A DNA stretch of 64,000 nt from Acanthaster planci (Eukaryota > Echinodermata > Asteroidea > Valvatida > Acanthasteridae), in contig NW_019091362.1 in the NCBI RefSeq assembly GCF_001949145.1, positions 11,705,504 to 11,769,503 of the forward strand, read 5' to 3'. Below, in pieces: positions 15,401-25,859 of the stretch (within the stretch, counting starts at the first letter, position 1; every line of letters starts with the position of its first letter). Position numbers and translations under genes: made by a program. The notes below the pieces were generated by a model that saw nothing but the letters and a program-made list of their open reading frames with translations, searched no databases and was not told where the DNA came from.

Positions 15401-18400
15401 GCATGGTCTGATTACCATTCGTTATTTAAGAATGGTCGTTCCATAGAGCCCACAGGCTGCATACTGTCGCAGGCTGCGGGCAAACTCAAACCACGCCAAA
15501 TTCAACACTTAGGAATAAATCGACTGGAATATTACTACTACTACCGAAAAGCCCCCATTAGCAAAAAGGAATTCACACTGCATCAAGCAAAAACATTCCG
15601 TCAATTGCCGTTGGAATAATAACTTTGAGGGAAAAGTTCAAAATATTAAGTAAAAAATGCATTTTTTAAATATTTAAGTGCCAAAGAAGTTGTCTGCAAA
15701 AATGATTGGGGTGTTATTTTACAAAGTAGGGAATTCATTATTAAATTCTCCTTATGTTGCTTTCAACTTCTTGCCCCGGCGGCGCGGTTACCAGCTACGG
15801 TCAGTGCACTGGTTCCTGTGATCAATTTCAAACTTGTCATAGTCATTAACCATCTTTGAAGGTGTGTGCCGAAACATTGTTTATTTGTGCCATTTACGGT
15901 GTCATGTGACCTCAATTCATGGCATAGGCAAGCCAATAAATACATATTTATGTAACAAAATAAAGAAAATTATAGCAACGTGTGTCACTTAACTTTTGAT
16001 GTACATTGTTTTCAACATTTGAATTGAGACTTGACTTGGAAAAAATGACTTGAGACTTGACTTGACTTGGAAAAAATGACTTGAGACTTGACTTGACTTG
16101 GAAATATTGACTCGAGACTTGACTTTGAAAAAAATGACTTGGCTACAACTCTGCTGTTCAGCGTTCTGGTAGTGACGTCATCAAGCAGCCTGTGAGCGCG
16201 AACGGCCAAAAGGGGGTCTTTGTAGGCGGGGAAATGCGGGATGTTTGTATTCATTTTGGGGTTATCTATTTGTGATGTGTTTTAAATGGTTACATATGTA
16301 CTATTTTTTTTAAATACTTCACTTGAACTAAATGTTTTCAATTTGTTTTACCCTTTATCAGAAATATGAAATATCTAAGTCAGCCCATTCGCTGCACGTT
16401 AGGCCTACAAATTGTTTGAACAAATAGACTTCTTGTGACTTTCACATTCTGAAAGAGATATGGTTTTACACTTTCAGCATGTCCACAAACATGTTGAAAG
16501 CGTTTAATGGCTTTCTAAATCCAGTGTTTTCAGTGCAAAGACCGTTTTAACTAGACGTTGATCGAAACAAGCAGCTCCCTTTAAGCTCTAAAAATGCAGC
16601 ATTATTTTCTAACAATCCCAATTTGTCCCGAGAATTTATCTTTGCATGCTGCAAGGTCTTCCTTGTTATGCTAATGTTGTCCTCGTTCATACTTTGGACA
16701 AATACGAGAGCAAAGCAATCTTTGACGTCGCGAAAATTTTGCAGTAAAATTTCGCTTTTTTGAAGTGTGTTCACCTTTTACCAATTTGTAACACCAATCT
16801 AACGTCACCAATTCGCTTTTGCATGAAGTCTGAACTGGCTTCCAGGAAAAGGTGTGTTACAGTGTACATGTGTCAGTGGTGTATCCAGCACAGGGTGGGG
16901 GAACTCCCCCCCCCTTCCGCTGCATGTACTGGTTTGTGAAGAAATCAGTTAAAGGGGTTTTGCATTTTGTTGGTGTTGCATACTGGTAGCATTTTTCTGA
17001 GCTTAAATTGAAACATGTAAATGATTGTGGGGGTAAACAATGAAACTGATATCCCACTTTCCCAATTTACATGTAAGTTGGGCCAGTTATAGTCAATGAG
17101 GACAGGACATGGGTCGGTGCGAACAACGGCTCTACAGCAACCTTACAGTGCGTCTTCCGAGGCAACCCACGCCCCACGGTCACTTGGTATGATCTTGGTG
17201 GTAACGCCTTGACTGACGTCGCAGTACCACGAAGGATGTCATGGGGACAAAACAGTACAATAAACGACGTTTTGGGATCTCACATCACAAGCCATTTGAC
17301 GATCTATCGAGTGGATGCCAGCAACGATTATGGGATGTACAGATGCAGAGCTGCCAACGTCAATGGTTCATTCAGCGATCTGGAAATAGAGTTGAGAGAA
17401 ACTGGTACGCTTCATTTTAAAACTTTCCCCCTGTGCATTCATTAGAAGCGAGTATACCAGGCAGGATATGGGACAGAGGGCTACCCCCCTTACCTGCCCA
17501 ATCCCTATACACACTCTAGAGTGTCTGTAAAGAATTCCTGAGATTCCGATCAAGCAATGACCAACACAAAGCCGGGGAGGGTCCTCTCCGCCCCATATCG
17601 TGCTTCAAATGGAAGCGAGATGTGGGACGAAGAGAACCCCCCCTTGTCTTGGTCATTGCTTGATAGGAATCTCAGGAATTCTTTTCAGACATCTGGGGAT
17701 GTGTCAGGTAAGAATAATCTGGAGTGTCTGTAGGGATTGGACATGGGGGTACCTCTCCGTCCAATATTTTGGTGGGAAGTGCACGACCTTGTGTTGTGGG
17801 CATTGTCACTTGGTACTTTCCATAGGCTACCGCAATAAATTATCTCGTGCTCACCGAAGAGAAACTACATCCAGACCTACCAACCTGCCGTACTCCTTCC
17901 TGAGGTCAAGCAATACCACACATAGATGAAAAGGTATTAAAATGAGCCGTATATTTAAAATTCTGATCTATCACGTGGTGATGCCAGACCTGAGAAAGGA
18001 GTACGACAGGTTGCCAGGTATGCATAGCTACAACTTGCTGCTTAATAGTGGTTAAATAAGCAGCAAGTTTGAGTAAAACGATTGCGGTTACACCATGGAT
18101 CAATCTCTTTCTTGAGCATGTGTGGTTCTGAGATATAGTTCTTTCACCATGAAAACCTTCAAGTCTTATCAAACAGCAAGTTTGCCAGGGGAAGAAGGCA
18201 GACAGTGGGTAGGCATATAGGGAAGTATATTCATAAAGGAAAACACGAACAACTACATGTTCGGGAAGTAACATTTAAAAAGGATATGTATCAAGATTTT
18301 ACACATTTCAGTAGACTGTTGATCTCTGAATTATACTGTTATTTTCCCTCTACACCTTTCTCGTTGTTTGTTTGCACATTATACCTTTTTTTTGATGAAT

Positions 18401-21400
18401 TCATTTCATGGCTTGACTTTAAAATTTCCAATATGTAAAGGAAAACCTGAACCGCCGAAGGACTTCCAAGTATTCCATGGTTCTTGGATATCAGGGGTTG
18501 GCTTCAGAATCACGTGGGAGCCAGGCTATGATGGTGGCGAGGACCTGCAAGCTTATTACACCAACTATCGCGAGATGTCTGATGAATTTGACGCACTCAG
18601 ATGGCGCCAGCACGATCCAGAGAGTCGCTCCGCTGAATATGGGAACCTCACGCCCGATACGCGCTATCAACTGGCGGTGTACGCTACCAACATTCACGGC
18701 TCCAGTCTGTATGCGACTCTTAACGCTTGGACGGAGTGTGAGTAATATCGTCACCAAAGTAACACAAATCTAAAAATGTGTGCGCGCTTCAACGTGTATT
18801 TTATAGAAATGTGATATTTTCGTTTTCACGAAGAGGCACACATGTCTTGCGCCACGTGCTCCGTGATTTGCCTTATTCAGAAATTGACGTTCTCCTTAAT
18901 TTACACAGTTACGAGTTTTAAGAGCTTTTTTTCCGTTTAGTCACCCATTTACGGGTAAAATAAAATAATTTTAAACATTTAATGTTTTTTTCTATGTTAT
19001 ATTGACAAAACACACATTTGTGCTTCTTCGTGAAAAAGATTGTTCGATAATGCACTGGGTACAATATGCGCTAGCACACATTTGTGTCACTTAGTGAAAC
19101 CAAAACTGCTCTAATCACGGTTTTCACGAACTAGCAGAGAAGTGAAGATGTGTGTCAGATCGTGGTGTTGGTGAGGGTATATGCCCACTTCAGTATGATG
19201 CTGTGCCGTCCATTGTGTCATGTCGTCACCCGTCGCATTTTGCCGTCGTTTGTCGCTTGATAACGAGACTCGACGCGAACGCACGACGTGACAGGTGACG
19301 CCACAATAGGATGTACATGTGTCATCTATAGATTACCATACAATTTGTACAATTACAATCTCCTTTCGATCCACGGGAGTAAAGTTTTAGGTACTGTACT
19401 TTGCTGTTGCCAACTTGTTCAAATGGTTTACTGCACAACATTTATCAGTTGGTTGTCTTCTGATTCGGGGAAAACTCTTACAGAGTTACAAAAGACATAC
19501 TTAGCAATGGCCACCATTGGATCATAATGGGTGAGACTTACTTTGTATTGCAACTACAGTACACAATGCTTTTTTATTGTTGTTTTTGGAAGAATTAAAA
19601 CGACATTTCTATTGTAATGCAAGGAATTTATAAATGAAAGGTTAGAACAGTATTTGAACTATCTCTCATATTTGAAAAATGAGGCTGTCTGATAACTTGT
19701 ATACTTTTTGGACGTATACCCAAACCGGTTCAAGTGTTCTGGTGATAATTTAATTGCTATCAACATGTTTAGGAATGAAGAGGCACTAGGACGGAGATAT
19801 TGTTTTCCACGTTTATAGATGGTAAATGTAACAAACGAATTGGCTTTGTTCTTATTTGCATATCTGACGTTGCAGCGGATACACCAAGGGCACTGGGTAA
19901 GTTACTCAATCTTTTGCAATCATTTCACTCTGAGAGCGCTTTTAGGAGCTTTCGTTTGTTTTCTTTCCCTCTTGATGTTATTTATTCCCACGATCACACT
20001 AAAGATAAGATTCATAACGTTTGGGTGAAAATGGTCCCTAAAAGGGTAAATGTGTGTGCGGCATAAAATCGATCGAATGTTAAATCGATTTATCCAGCAA
20101 AGTTTAGGGAATTGATTTGGTGTGCAGTTGACCACACCAAAATGTGTTTGTGTAACAACGCTGATGTCACTATTCACACCAACAGATTTTTTTAATCTGT
20201 TAAACATATAACTTCGGTGTTCAATTTACACCAAAAACTGTAACATTGATAAAAAGTGAGCATTGTCGTCTGATAACATTCCAGTGTGTGCAGTGAACAC
20301 TGATAAAACCCTTCTATTTCGATGTGATTTTACACACACCCTGCAAAATTAACTCCTCTAATGCTGCTTCCTATAAAGGTTTTTCTATACAATCAAGTGT
20401 TTACGTTCTTTAAAAAAGGCAAAGATGTGCTGCAGTGATTAATAATACACCATCCGTAAGGGTTAAAACAGTTTGACCCCAGTTTTGGCATTTTGGCAAA
20501 TTCCAACAGTGCAGCGTCTTGCTGTGGATCAAAAAGCTATTCCACCGTTCCCTTCAACTTAGGGTGGGACATCAAGAGATCGCAGAATCGCAAAATGACC
20601 ATTGCTTTGTTTTGGGTACAGGCATAACGGTGCTGTACAGCCCGGCGCAGGAAACCATTGTCGTCACCGGCATACCACAAGACGACGACAACGGTACCTG
20701 CCTGCGACTGGAGGGCTACGACTACCGCGAGCACATCGACGTGAGTCTGGCGCCAGACCTGGACTGCATCCAAAGCGACGGCGAATTCCGATACTCCACC
20801 GAGTTTGTCAGGGAGGTACAGTCTCGATACTGCCGGGACGGGCTGTGTGGCAGCCGCTCGGAGGCAAGGAACAGTAAGCTATGCGTGTTACTGTATGGTG
20901 GTTTGGGCCCTATAAAGACTTTGCGTGGTAGCCATTTTGCCGAGAACTTTCTTTATTCCACAGGGAAACCTCCTTTGTTCAAACCCTCTTTAACAAAAGT
21001 ACTGGCTGGCAAAATGGCAGCCATGCAAACCTATGTACTGGATCCCCAAATTGAGTTCAATACATGTATGTACACTTGTAAAGATGAAGGGAGAATAAGA
21101 ATTGTAGTCCTATACCCTGAATATGAAACGGTGCTTAGAGTTTGAACACTTTTTGTACTCGCGCGTAATAGACACCTATGGCTTGGTTATGCAATTTTAC
21201 ACGTGTTTGAATGTGTTTATTTGGTATACATTTCCTGAAGTGTGCTTAGCATTTAAACACATTCTTTAACGCTTTTCAGTGTAGGCCTAAATGCCGACAG
21301 ATGGCAGCCACGTTCCATAGAGTTTCACCTGCAGCCATTTCATCGGTGTTTTCGCGAAGTGACAAAAGTGTGTGTAATGCAATAGGAAAAAAAAGTGAAG

Positions 21401-23093
21401 ACCTTTTGGTTTGTCCTTTTTCGCGAAGAAAACTTTTGAGAGTTTTTAATGAATTGTTCTGTAATGGAGGCAATGTATCAACAACTAAGTATGGATTAGC
21501 ATTTTCCAAGTCTTGCATTTCGTAAATTAGTTAAAAATCCATCATCCTTAACGTAAAAGTGATCGAAATATGTACTAAAAATGCCAGTATTTTGCAACGT
21601 GTTTATCTTGGAGTGTCCGTTTGCATGATTTTGAGGTTTTTGTCACTTTGTGAAGAATTGATTTGATTGGGATACACACGGGGAAAGATTTTGACGAAAA
21701 GTGAAGTTACGTACCATTGTTCTTCGCATTAGTTATTCAAATTAATAGTCCGCGCTGAGCATCGTCGCAAGATTATACCACAGGGAGGTAAGCGTTGTAA
21801 TGTTGTAAACGTTTTTCCTTTGGCACAAGGACTTGGTGCTTGTTACTGCAGTGGACTCATGACTCAAACTGGCATCTATGCCAATACTATTGAGCACATT
21901 TACAGGGCGAACTCCCTTTGAATATTTGTAGACTGAAGAACAGAAAAACTGTAGGATATCTAATGCTAGTTGTTATTTTTGGACCGTGATGTTAAAAATT
22001 GTTTGTTAATATGGGAAGATTCAGTGGCGCGCTAGAGTATAAGACTGTAGCTCCCTAACAGACATGTCTCAGCTCGATTTTGACCAAACCTTTAATTGAT
22101 ATCACCATTGTTGAGAGTTCTAATGTTTCACTGTCTCTACATACAGTTGATAAATACCCCATCACGTCTCCTCGACCTTCGACCACGGGACCCCCCGATA
22201 GCGGGACTGACGGTAAAATTGTCGCCATAGCTGTGGGTGTGTGTGGTGCCATTGCATTCCTGATTGCACTTCTTGTGATCTGTTACTTCTGCAAGTGCCG
22301 TAAGAGCAAAAGCCAACATATGAGGTTTGGAAACTGCTTTTGCTGACGTTTTATGTTTGTTTTTCTTTTGCCTATGCAGATACAGCTAAAGTTTCTAAGC
22401 TTCAAACATATCACTTCATTTTGGGGAATATCTTAGTAGTTTTCATTTAATGACTTGTTTGGGGAGCTGAATGAAATTAGCCTAATAAAATGGACTACAG
22501 ACTTTCAGGGTATAAGAAATGGCCCAGGTCGGGCTTTTTTCGGGAGTAAAATCAGTTTTGTACATCCCAAACAGTGGGAAGTCATGTGGTGCACACTCAG
22601 AATTTGATTTTAATGGCACCCGTGTCGAAGTTTTAGAAAGCCTTAAGTTTTCGTTCTTTGTAGATAACGTATACTAGATCTGCTTTGTGGACATCGGTAT
22701 TTTCGGACAGTGCTAAGTGGAAGACTTATGAGACGCTTGGTGGCAGAACCAGACTGTTTCTCTTCTGTATTTTGAGCACTTTTAAGCTCATGTGACCATT
22801 TTCAAAATGATGCAAACCAAAAGGACTGGACACGTGAGACTTATACGTCTATTGCCACTAAGCATCTGAAAAGCATTGAATTGCGGTTTTGAAGATGAAT
22901 AGCGTTGCACTGCATCTCGGTATTACGTGTCTGTAAATCTGCTATAAAACAACACTTCATGTAAAAACAAAGTTATGAAAGTGCATGCCTGGTTTCCTTA
23001 GAACAAGATACTTCGTTAACTGCGTGTTCTTTTTCCCCTTTTTCGATTTTTTTTAACAGTGGTAAACAGTATGAAAGCACCCCGACCAAGCCC
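3355..23093 (+). CDS. Receptor gene 1: Ig/FN3 transmembrane protein (multi-exon, 3' end not found)
   Basis: This is a type I membrane protein assembled from nine exons: 3355-3421, 13439-13774, 14274-14576, 17078-17404, 18441-18737, 19876-19896, 20622-20873, 22147-22299 and 23060-23093. They join in one open frame of about 597 residues. Every junction up to the 34-nt exon is a phase-1 intron with GT/AG ends, as expected for domain shuffling. Predicted order: signal peptide 1-22, Cys-rich/Ig-like domain 23-134, Ig 135-235, Ig 236-344, FN3 345-443, linker 444-450, novel Cys domain 451-534, membrane exon 535-585. The architecture suggests an adhesion or recognition receptor; ligand and pathway are unknown. 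The terminal tail exons with PPxY motifs seen in the paralogue at 36.8 kb were not found, so the gene is incomplete, diverged or truncated. The first intron is 10 kb and rich in repeats. Confidence 0.8.
4053..4240. repeat. Dispersed palindromic repeat, copy 1 (half element)
   Basis: This stretch aligns closely with 17446-17620: both start near 'ataccaggyar' and 'atgggac', pass through 'aatccctatacacact' and 'aagaattcctga', and continue to 'cccatatcktgcttcaaatg'. Here only one arm of the palindrome seen in the other copy is recognisable. I do not know the family; it looks like a non-autonomous DNA transposon. Confidence 0.6.
4835..4858. repeat. ACATGT tandem run
   Basis: A 24-base perfect run of a self-complementary 6-mer. 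Similar shorter runs are scattered through 3.1-8.2 kb (for example 3099-3120 and around 5075, 5899, 6310). Their density is far above chance and is a genome-wide compositional habit of some marine deuterostomes, as I recall. Confidence 0.8.
6866..7077 (+). mobile_element. Palindromic MITE, copy A
   Basis: About 210 bp bounded by 'cactgtaaaaaggttggtca' and its near-inverse 'ttgaccaacgttttttacag'. The interior is also palindromic, with alternating TTGGTCAA and TTGACCAA words, so the whole element could fold into a long hairpin. It has no coding capacity. Related copies lie at 9277-9470, 24386-24598 and 39831-40042. The reading frames crossing it are by-products of the repeat. Confidence 0.85.
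8754..8884 (-). CDS. Possible exon of an unrecognised, perhaps transposon-derived gene
   Basis: On the minus strand a 131-nt segment is bounded by a good acceptor (tttgcag) and a donor (AAG|GTATGG) and is open for 43 codons. It includes LLMMPMLLTPK and WKSSTAEGRRAFIDLKK. The wording resembles a segment I recall from repeated, probably transposon-related genes in marine invertebrates and fish, but I cannot name the family. It lies antisense within the first intron of receptor gene 1, and I found no partner exon. Confidence 0.3.
9277..9470 (+). mobile_element. Palindromic MITE, copy B
   Basis: Second copy of the 'cactgtaaaaaggttggtca' family, same orientation as copy A. It is slightly shorter because the central portion around 9395 lacks the TTGACCAAC word present in the other copies. 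Both termini are intact. Confidence 0.85.
10187..10465 (-). other. Unassigned open frame of 92 codons
   Basis: A minus-strand frame containing the protein-like stretches GTFEQLTDHERKQLHVNWLK and LHQEMVSP. Composition is charged and coding-like, but I recognise no domain and find no convincing flanking splice sites. It could be an exon or a transposon remnant antisense to receptor gene 1. It ends about 14 bases before the MITE at 10479. Confidence 0.25.
10479..10657. mobile_element. 179-bp MITE with perfect 29-bp terminal inverted repeats
   Basis: The left end (10479-10507, gtaatacgggcgattcacaa onward) is the exact reverse complement of the right end (10629-10657). Subterminal sequence is also inverted: 'caacgc' pairs with 'gcgttg', and GTCGAC words face each other. 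There is no open frame of note. Perfect termini suggest recent activity or strong selection on the ends. Confidence 0.9.
10768..11213. other. Assembly gap (446 N)
   Basis: Unknown bases inside the first intron of receptor gene 1. Reading frames crossing this stretch are artefacts of the gap. Confidence 1.
11242..11900. other. GC-rich block with overlapping unassigned open frames
   Basis: This patch is clearly richer in G+C than its surroundings. It carries long frames on both strands (minus 11242-11682 and 11613-11900; plus 11635-11868). None contains a motif I recognise, and opposing frames in GC-rich DNA are often open by chance. It may be a retroposed fragment or a transposon piece abutting the gap. 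Confidence 0.3.
12370..12510 (+). mobile_element. 3' end of a non-LTR retrotransposon
   Basis: The sequence reads like a LINE 3' terminus: 'gcggctctttgccactaaga', then 'aataaacttgact' as the tail. I recall similar 'cggctctttgccataagaat...aataaacttgacttgac' tails in marine invertebrate genomes. No reverse transcriptase frame is preserved upstream, so this would be a 5'-truncated insertion. Confidence 0.4.
13439..13774 (+). CDS. Receptor gene 1, exon 2: N-terminal Cys-rich, Ig-like domain
   Basis: This 336-nt exon (112 codons, phase 1 to phase 1) starts after a strong acceptor (tttttccag) and ends at T|GTAAGT. It carries about ten cysteines. The pattern WPSCVAQ...LTLYRDGVEL followed by FECCSTF suggests a degenerate Ig fold with extra disulphides near the end (DCLGNTSCASCLFEVTC). 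I find no counterpart in the paralogous gene at 36.8 kb, so it was either gained here or lost there. There is one N-glycosylation sequon in NLTL and another in GNTS. Confidence 0.75.
14274..14576 (+). CDS. Receptor gene 1, exon 3: Ig domain 1
   Basis: A 303-nt phase 1-1 exon encoding a complete Ig domain. It has the strand-B cysteine in VTLTCSL, the core tryptophan in WIKWQY and the strand-F motif DQAGWYRC. It ends PVYC, with the codon split at the donor (T|GTAAGT). It aligns along its length with the 306-nt exon at 38690-38995 (shared words include SGW, KWQ/QWQ, GWYRC and FS.W.AV). Confidence 0.9.
14629..16350. mobile_element. ~1.7-kb element with ~200-bp imperfect inverted repeats
   Basis: Sequence from about 14629 to 14830 is matched, inverted, by about 16165 to 16350. 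Paired words include gaaaacattt, gtaaccatttaaaa, accccaaaatgaat, ttggcc.ttcgcgctc and tgacgtca. The element sits in the intron between the two Ig exons of receptor gene 1. The interior carries GACTTGA-type tandem repeats near both ends (15121-15201 and 16022-16143) and no recognisable transposase, so it is probably a non-autonomous foldback-type DNA transposon. Exact ends and target duplication were not determined. Confidence 0.75.
16022..16143 (+). repeat. GACTTGACTTGGAAAAAAT tandem repeat
   Basis: Four imperfect units of roughly 30 bp built from 'gacttgagacttgacttgg' plus an A-rich spacer. A shorter array of the same motif in the same orientation is at 15121-15201. Both lie inside the inverted-repeat element. 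Confidence 0.85.
17078..17404 (+). CDS. Receptor gene 1, exon 4: Ig domain 2
   Basis: A 327-nt phase 1-1 exon encoding an I-set-like Ig domain: NEDRTWVGAN, the strand-B cysteine in ATLQC, the conserved NPRPTVTWYD and the strand-F motif DYGMYRCRAAN. Two acceptors are possible; the one at 17077 was chosen because the product then aligns from its first residue with the 324-nt paralogous exon at 39268 (PVIVNEDRTW versus PEITNKDRTW). The donor is G|GTACGC. Confidence 0.9.
17446..17780. mobile_element. Dispersed palindromic repeat, copy 2 (full palindrome)
   Basis: The arms at 17521-17562 and 17651-17693 are inverted copies of each other (aagaattcctgagattcc and ggaatctcaggaattctt) around a ~90-bp loop. 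The left half matches 4053-4240. It lies just downstream of the Ig 2 exon. Non-autonomous; family unknown. Confidence 0.7.
18032..18069. repeat. Perfect 13-bp hairpin
   Basis: aacttgctgctta at 18032-18044 is the exact reverse complement of taagcagcaagtt at 18057-18069, with a 12-base loop. It is in an intron. It may be part of a repeat; no other function can be assigned. Confidence 0.6.
18441..18737 (+). CDS. Receptor gene 1, exon 5: fibronectin type III domain
   Basis: A 297-nt phase 1-1 exon encoding one FN3 domain. The A-strand is GKPEPPKDFQ, the B-strand tryptophan is in ITWEPGYDGGE, and the signature LTPDTRYQLAVYATNIHGSS is the FN3 'Y..V.A.N..G.S' pattern. It matches the 288-nt exon at 40690 (WAPGYDGGE; TPYQVAVYAQNRHGS). 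The GYDGGE word is unusually conserved between the copies. Confidence 0.9.
19876..19896 (+). CDS. Receptor gene 1, exon 6: 21-nt microexon
   Basis: A 21-nt exon between acceptor 'gacgttgcag' and donor 'GG|GTAAGT', phase 1 on both sides, coding the linker SDTPRAL plus a split glycine. It can be skipped without a frame change. It is supported by an equally long, equally phased microexon at the same place in the paralogue (41387-41407, NSPLLL plus split glycine), after which both genes continue with G-I. Confidence 0.7.
20622..20873 (+). CDS. Receptor gene 1, exon 7: novel 84-residue Cys domain
   Basis: A 252-nt phase 1-1 exon just outside the membrane. It is the best conserved exon between the paralogues and has exactly the same length as 42103-42354. 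Shared features are DNGTCL/NAGTCL, GYD, VSL.PDLDCIQ.DGEF.YS and RYCRDG.CG, giving four cysteines in fixed positions, probably two disulphides. I do not recognise the fold. Its membrane-proximal position suggests a stalk, dimerisation or ligand-contact module. Confidence 0.8.
22147..22299 (+). CDS. Receptor gene 1, exon 8: stalk and transmembrane segment
   Basis: A 153-nt phase 1-1 exon with a Pro/Thr/Ser-rich stalk (TSPRPSTTGPPDSG), a hydrophobic helix of about 24 residues (IVAIAVGVCGAIAFLIALLV within it) and a Cys/Lys stop-transfer end (CYFCKC). The donor at 22300 (GCC|GTAAGA) was chosen because it gives phase 1, as in the paralogue. A juxtamembrane cysteine cluster could be palmitoylated. 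Confidence 0.8.
23060..23093 (+). CDS. Receptor gene 1, exon 9: 34-nt cytoplasmic exon
   Basis: A 34-nt exon between 'ttttttttaacag' and 'CCC|GTAAGT', coding VNSMKAPRPSP. The length and phases (1 in, 2 out) are identical to the 34-nt exon at 44024 in the paralogue, which is the main reason for calling it. The following exon is unclear: a candidate acceptor at 23202 would lead into a short frame ending at 23246, without PPxY similarity. Confidence 0.65.
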
Positions 23094-24385
23094 GTAAGTA
23101 GCCCAATGTTTTTGGTTTTTGCAAGGCTTTGATCAATCGTCGTTGTGTTATCGTCTGCGGAAAATGCAAGTCTCCCACTTCCCTTTCCTTTGTTTATTTC
23201 AGGAGACGAGTGTTTAGGCAAAGCCAGCCGATGTGGACTAATTGGTGAGAACAGCTTCCATGGAACTCTCATAAAGAACCAGTTTGGTATTTTAGAATGG
23301 GAGGTTCTTGATTCGAGAACAGAGAACGTAAATGTCAACATGTCAAGCGTCAGTATGTGCAGCTGCAGTGATTAAATAGCTATGGGAGAAAAGACTAGAC
23401 GGGCAGCGCGTATACATACTCAACCTGTCACTGCGTGCCATATTGTGGTCACTCGATGGAGGCGCAAAAAATGAACGTAAAGACCTATCTGGCGACCTGA
23501 ATTAGAAATCATTACTGCGGGGCCATCCTGTTCGCACGCAGGTGGTACGCGTGTTGCATTTCTGTTAGGCCAAAAGGGCCAAGCAACTTGTCTAATGTGT
23601 GCTCGCACTGAAGTTCAACCGCGGGTGTGCGTGTGATGACCCCTCCGGAATGGCATCACCTCGGATTTGTCTATACAGCGCTGCGTTTCCCCTCCAGCAC
23701 CTGACGTGGCTCGACGCGTGCGAAGCTTTCTTTTCCGAGCGGGCACATAAAAGGATCCAAAGATATTGCTATATTATTAAGATTTGCTTTTATTGCACTG
23801 TGTGAAAGAAAAACGGAACTAACAACCACAACAACACGCAATGAAATCCTCTGTTATGCTTTATTACTGTTTGCGGATAGGTTTATAAAAATACAAAAGT
23901 GCCTTGGCTTATTTTCATTTGTTTTGTACACTTTATCGAAATTGCTTCAATTATTTACTCAGTAAATTTCATTATTTCATATATTTCCTTATTTTTTTTC
24001 ATAAATTTCTTTTATTCCCTTAAACACCCGCAAGCCCTCACTACTAGCTGTTCACATTTTCTTAATTTTATGAAATCATAGGCGAGTCCTACTTTCCGTT
24101 TCTGTCGCTTCGTACGTTTGTTGCGCATTTTTTTTAAATTTTGCCTCCAGCATTTGACCAACCAGCAAGACTATGCACACGCTAATCTAGTCTTTTTATT
24201 GCATAGACCTTTACTATGATGCTGCCATGTTTGTCTTATTTTCTGTAGCTCCATTGGCCTAACAACACATGTACGACTTTACATATTGACATAGAGGAAC
24301 AGAATGTTTTTATTTCAGCCTCAGTTTGGTTACCTTGCTTTCAATGGTACAAAGGCAAATTGACTGCCCTATGATACAGGGGTCT

Positions 24386-24598
24386 ACTCTGTAAAAAACG
24401 TTGGTTAAAAAAAGGTGTTGGGCATTTGTTATTTGCCCAACCTTGGTTAAAGCGACCACATTGTTGGTAAATTTTCTGTCACTGTGGGTCAGACATTGAC
24501 CAAATATTTGGAAGAATTTAACCAAAGTTTACTAAGTTGATATGTTTACCAACATTGGGCAAAATATCTACCCAAAATTGACCAACCGTTTTACAGTA
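24386..24598 (-). mobile_element. Palindromic MITE, copy C (opposite orientation)
   Basis: Third copy of the 'ctgtaaaa...ttggtcaa' MITE, inverted relative to copies A and B, running from 'ctctgtaaaaaacgttggtt' to 'tgaccaaccgttttacag'. It lies downstream of the last exon identified in receptor gene 1. Confidence 0.85.
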
Positions 24599-25859
24599 TC
24601 CATGCACTGTTAGGTTGATCTTACACACGCGCATTGCTCTTTCCAAATGACCAACAATGCCCTTCATTTAGAAAAACTGAACTGGCGTAATACTCCTCAG
24701 ATTCGCAAGTCTCACACTCGGAATTAATTTTACCTTTGTTAAGTGCATGCAAATTTCTCGTTACAGACAAGGATCGTCACCCAATGAGTGCACACATCAG
24801 AATACAACAATCACGTCTTGATTACAACCAGACAGATTCATCTTCGCCTTCCTGCACGGATTTCACAAAGAAAATGACCAGAACATAACTGCCAAGGGAG
24901 GACCTCGGCGTGAGCTGAAAATAATTTTACCGCCTTGAGTTAGAGTCCCTAAAATTCTTTATACGTTATTTAAACTATCGCGACTGAATCCAGAGGGTTT
25001 TTCATAAATCTCGTCTTGGGGACGCACAGTCTACCTGTTGTGGCATACTCAGCAGCCCCACTACATGTAACTATATTCTCATAGATGTTGTTATCGATTT
25101 GCTCTTCCTATGACTCGATGCCTGTGAATTGTGGAACGGTCTAGAACGCTTAGCACGCGTTCTAAGGTCACATGAAAAGACCAGGGGAGTTTTATCATGA
25201 TTGCTGACGGTATGGGTGTATGTAGGAATGACATACTTAACACACCTTGGTATGGTCGCTGTGGTCAGTTGTTTATTTTCATTTGCAAAAGAGAGATGTT
25301 ATTTTTTTTACTGAAGACTATTCATAACTGGCATTTAGACTGAAATGCATATTGTTCAATTGTGACCCGTATAAGTGGCACTTTAAAATTTTATTTGTTC
25401 TGTCAACGGTACACCGTGTCGGAATTAGGCGTATGTAGCGCTTGTGGCTTAAGAAGTTTTTAATTTGGATTTTTTGCTCTGTTTTACGCAAAGTGTCGCG
25501 GAAATACCTACATAGCCATAGACGGCAGAGCCCACCATATCGGATGCGGCCATAGTGATATGGGCAGTAGTATGGGTTGCTAAAGTTTACGTTGGAATCT
25601 ATTTCGTATTTTACTGTGAGCTATTGTTGCTCTTGATGTGAAAGCTTTGGCGTAAATTATCGATTTTGGCACAAATTTAATTTGTGCCGAAATTGGGATG
25701 ATCAGGAAAGGGGGGGGGAATGACTTACCTGACTATGAAAATTTGAAACTGGGTGGGTGGGGGTGATATTGATGTGCATCTGTAATGTGTTCAAAATGGC
25801 ATACATGTAGTTATGGCTTTCTTAAATTGATTTTCCTCGTTAAGCGATTGCCTTGATGT

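Noticed and set aside
17906-18274. 122-codon minus-strand frame
   Set aside because: It contains a perfect hairpin repeat and no protein motif; probably repeat-derived.
23203-23375. Next exon of receptor gene 1 after a good acceptor at 23202
   Set aside because: In the required phase it stops after about 15 codons and resembles nothing in the paralogue; kept only as a possibility.
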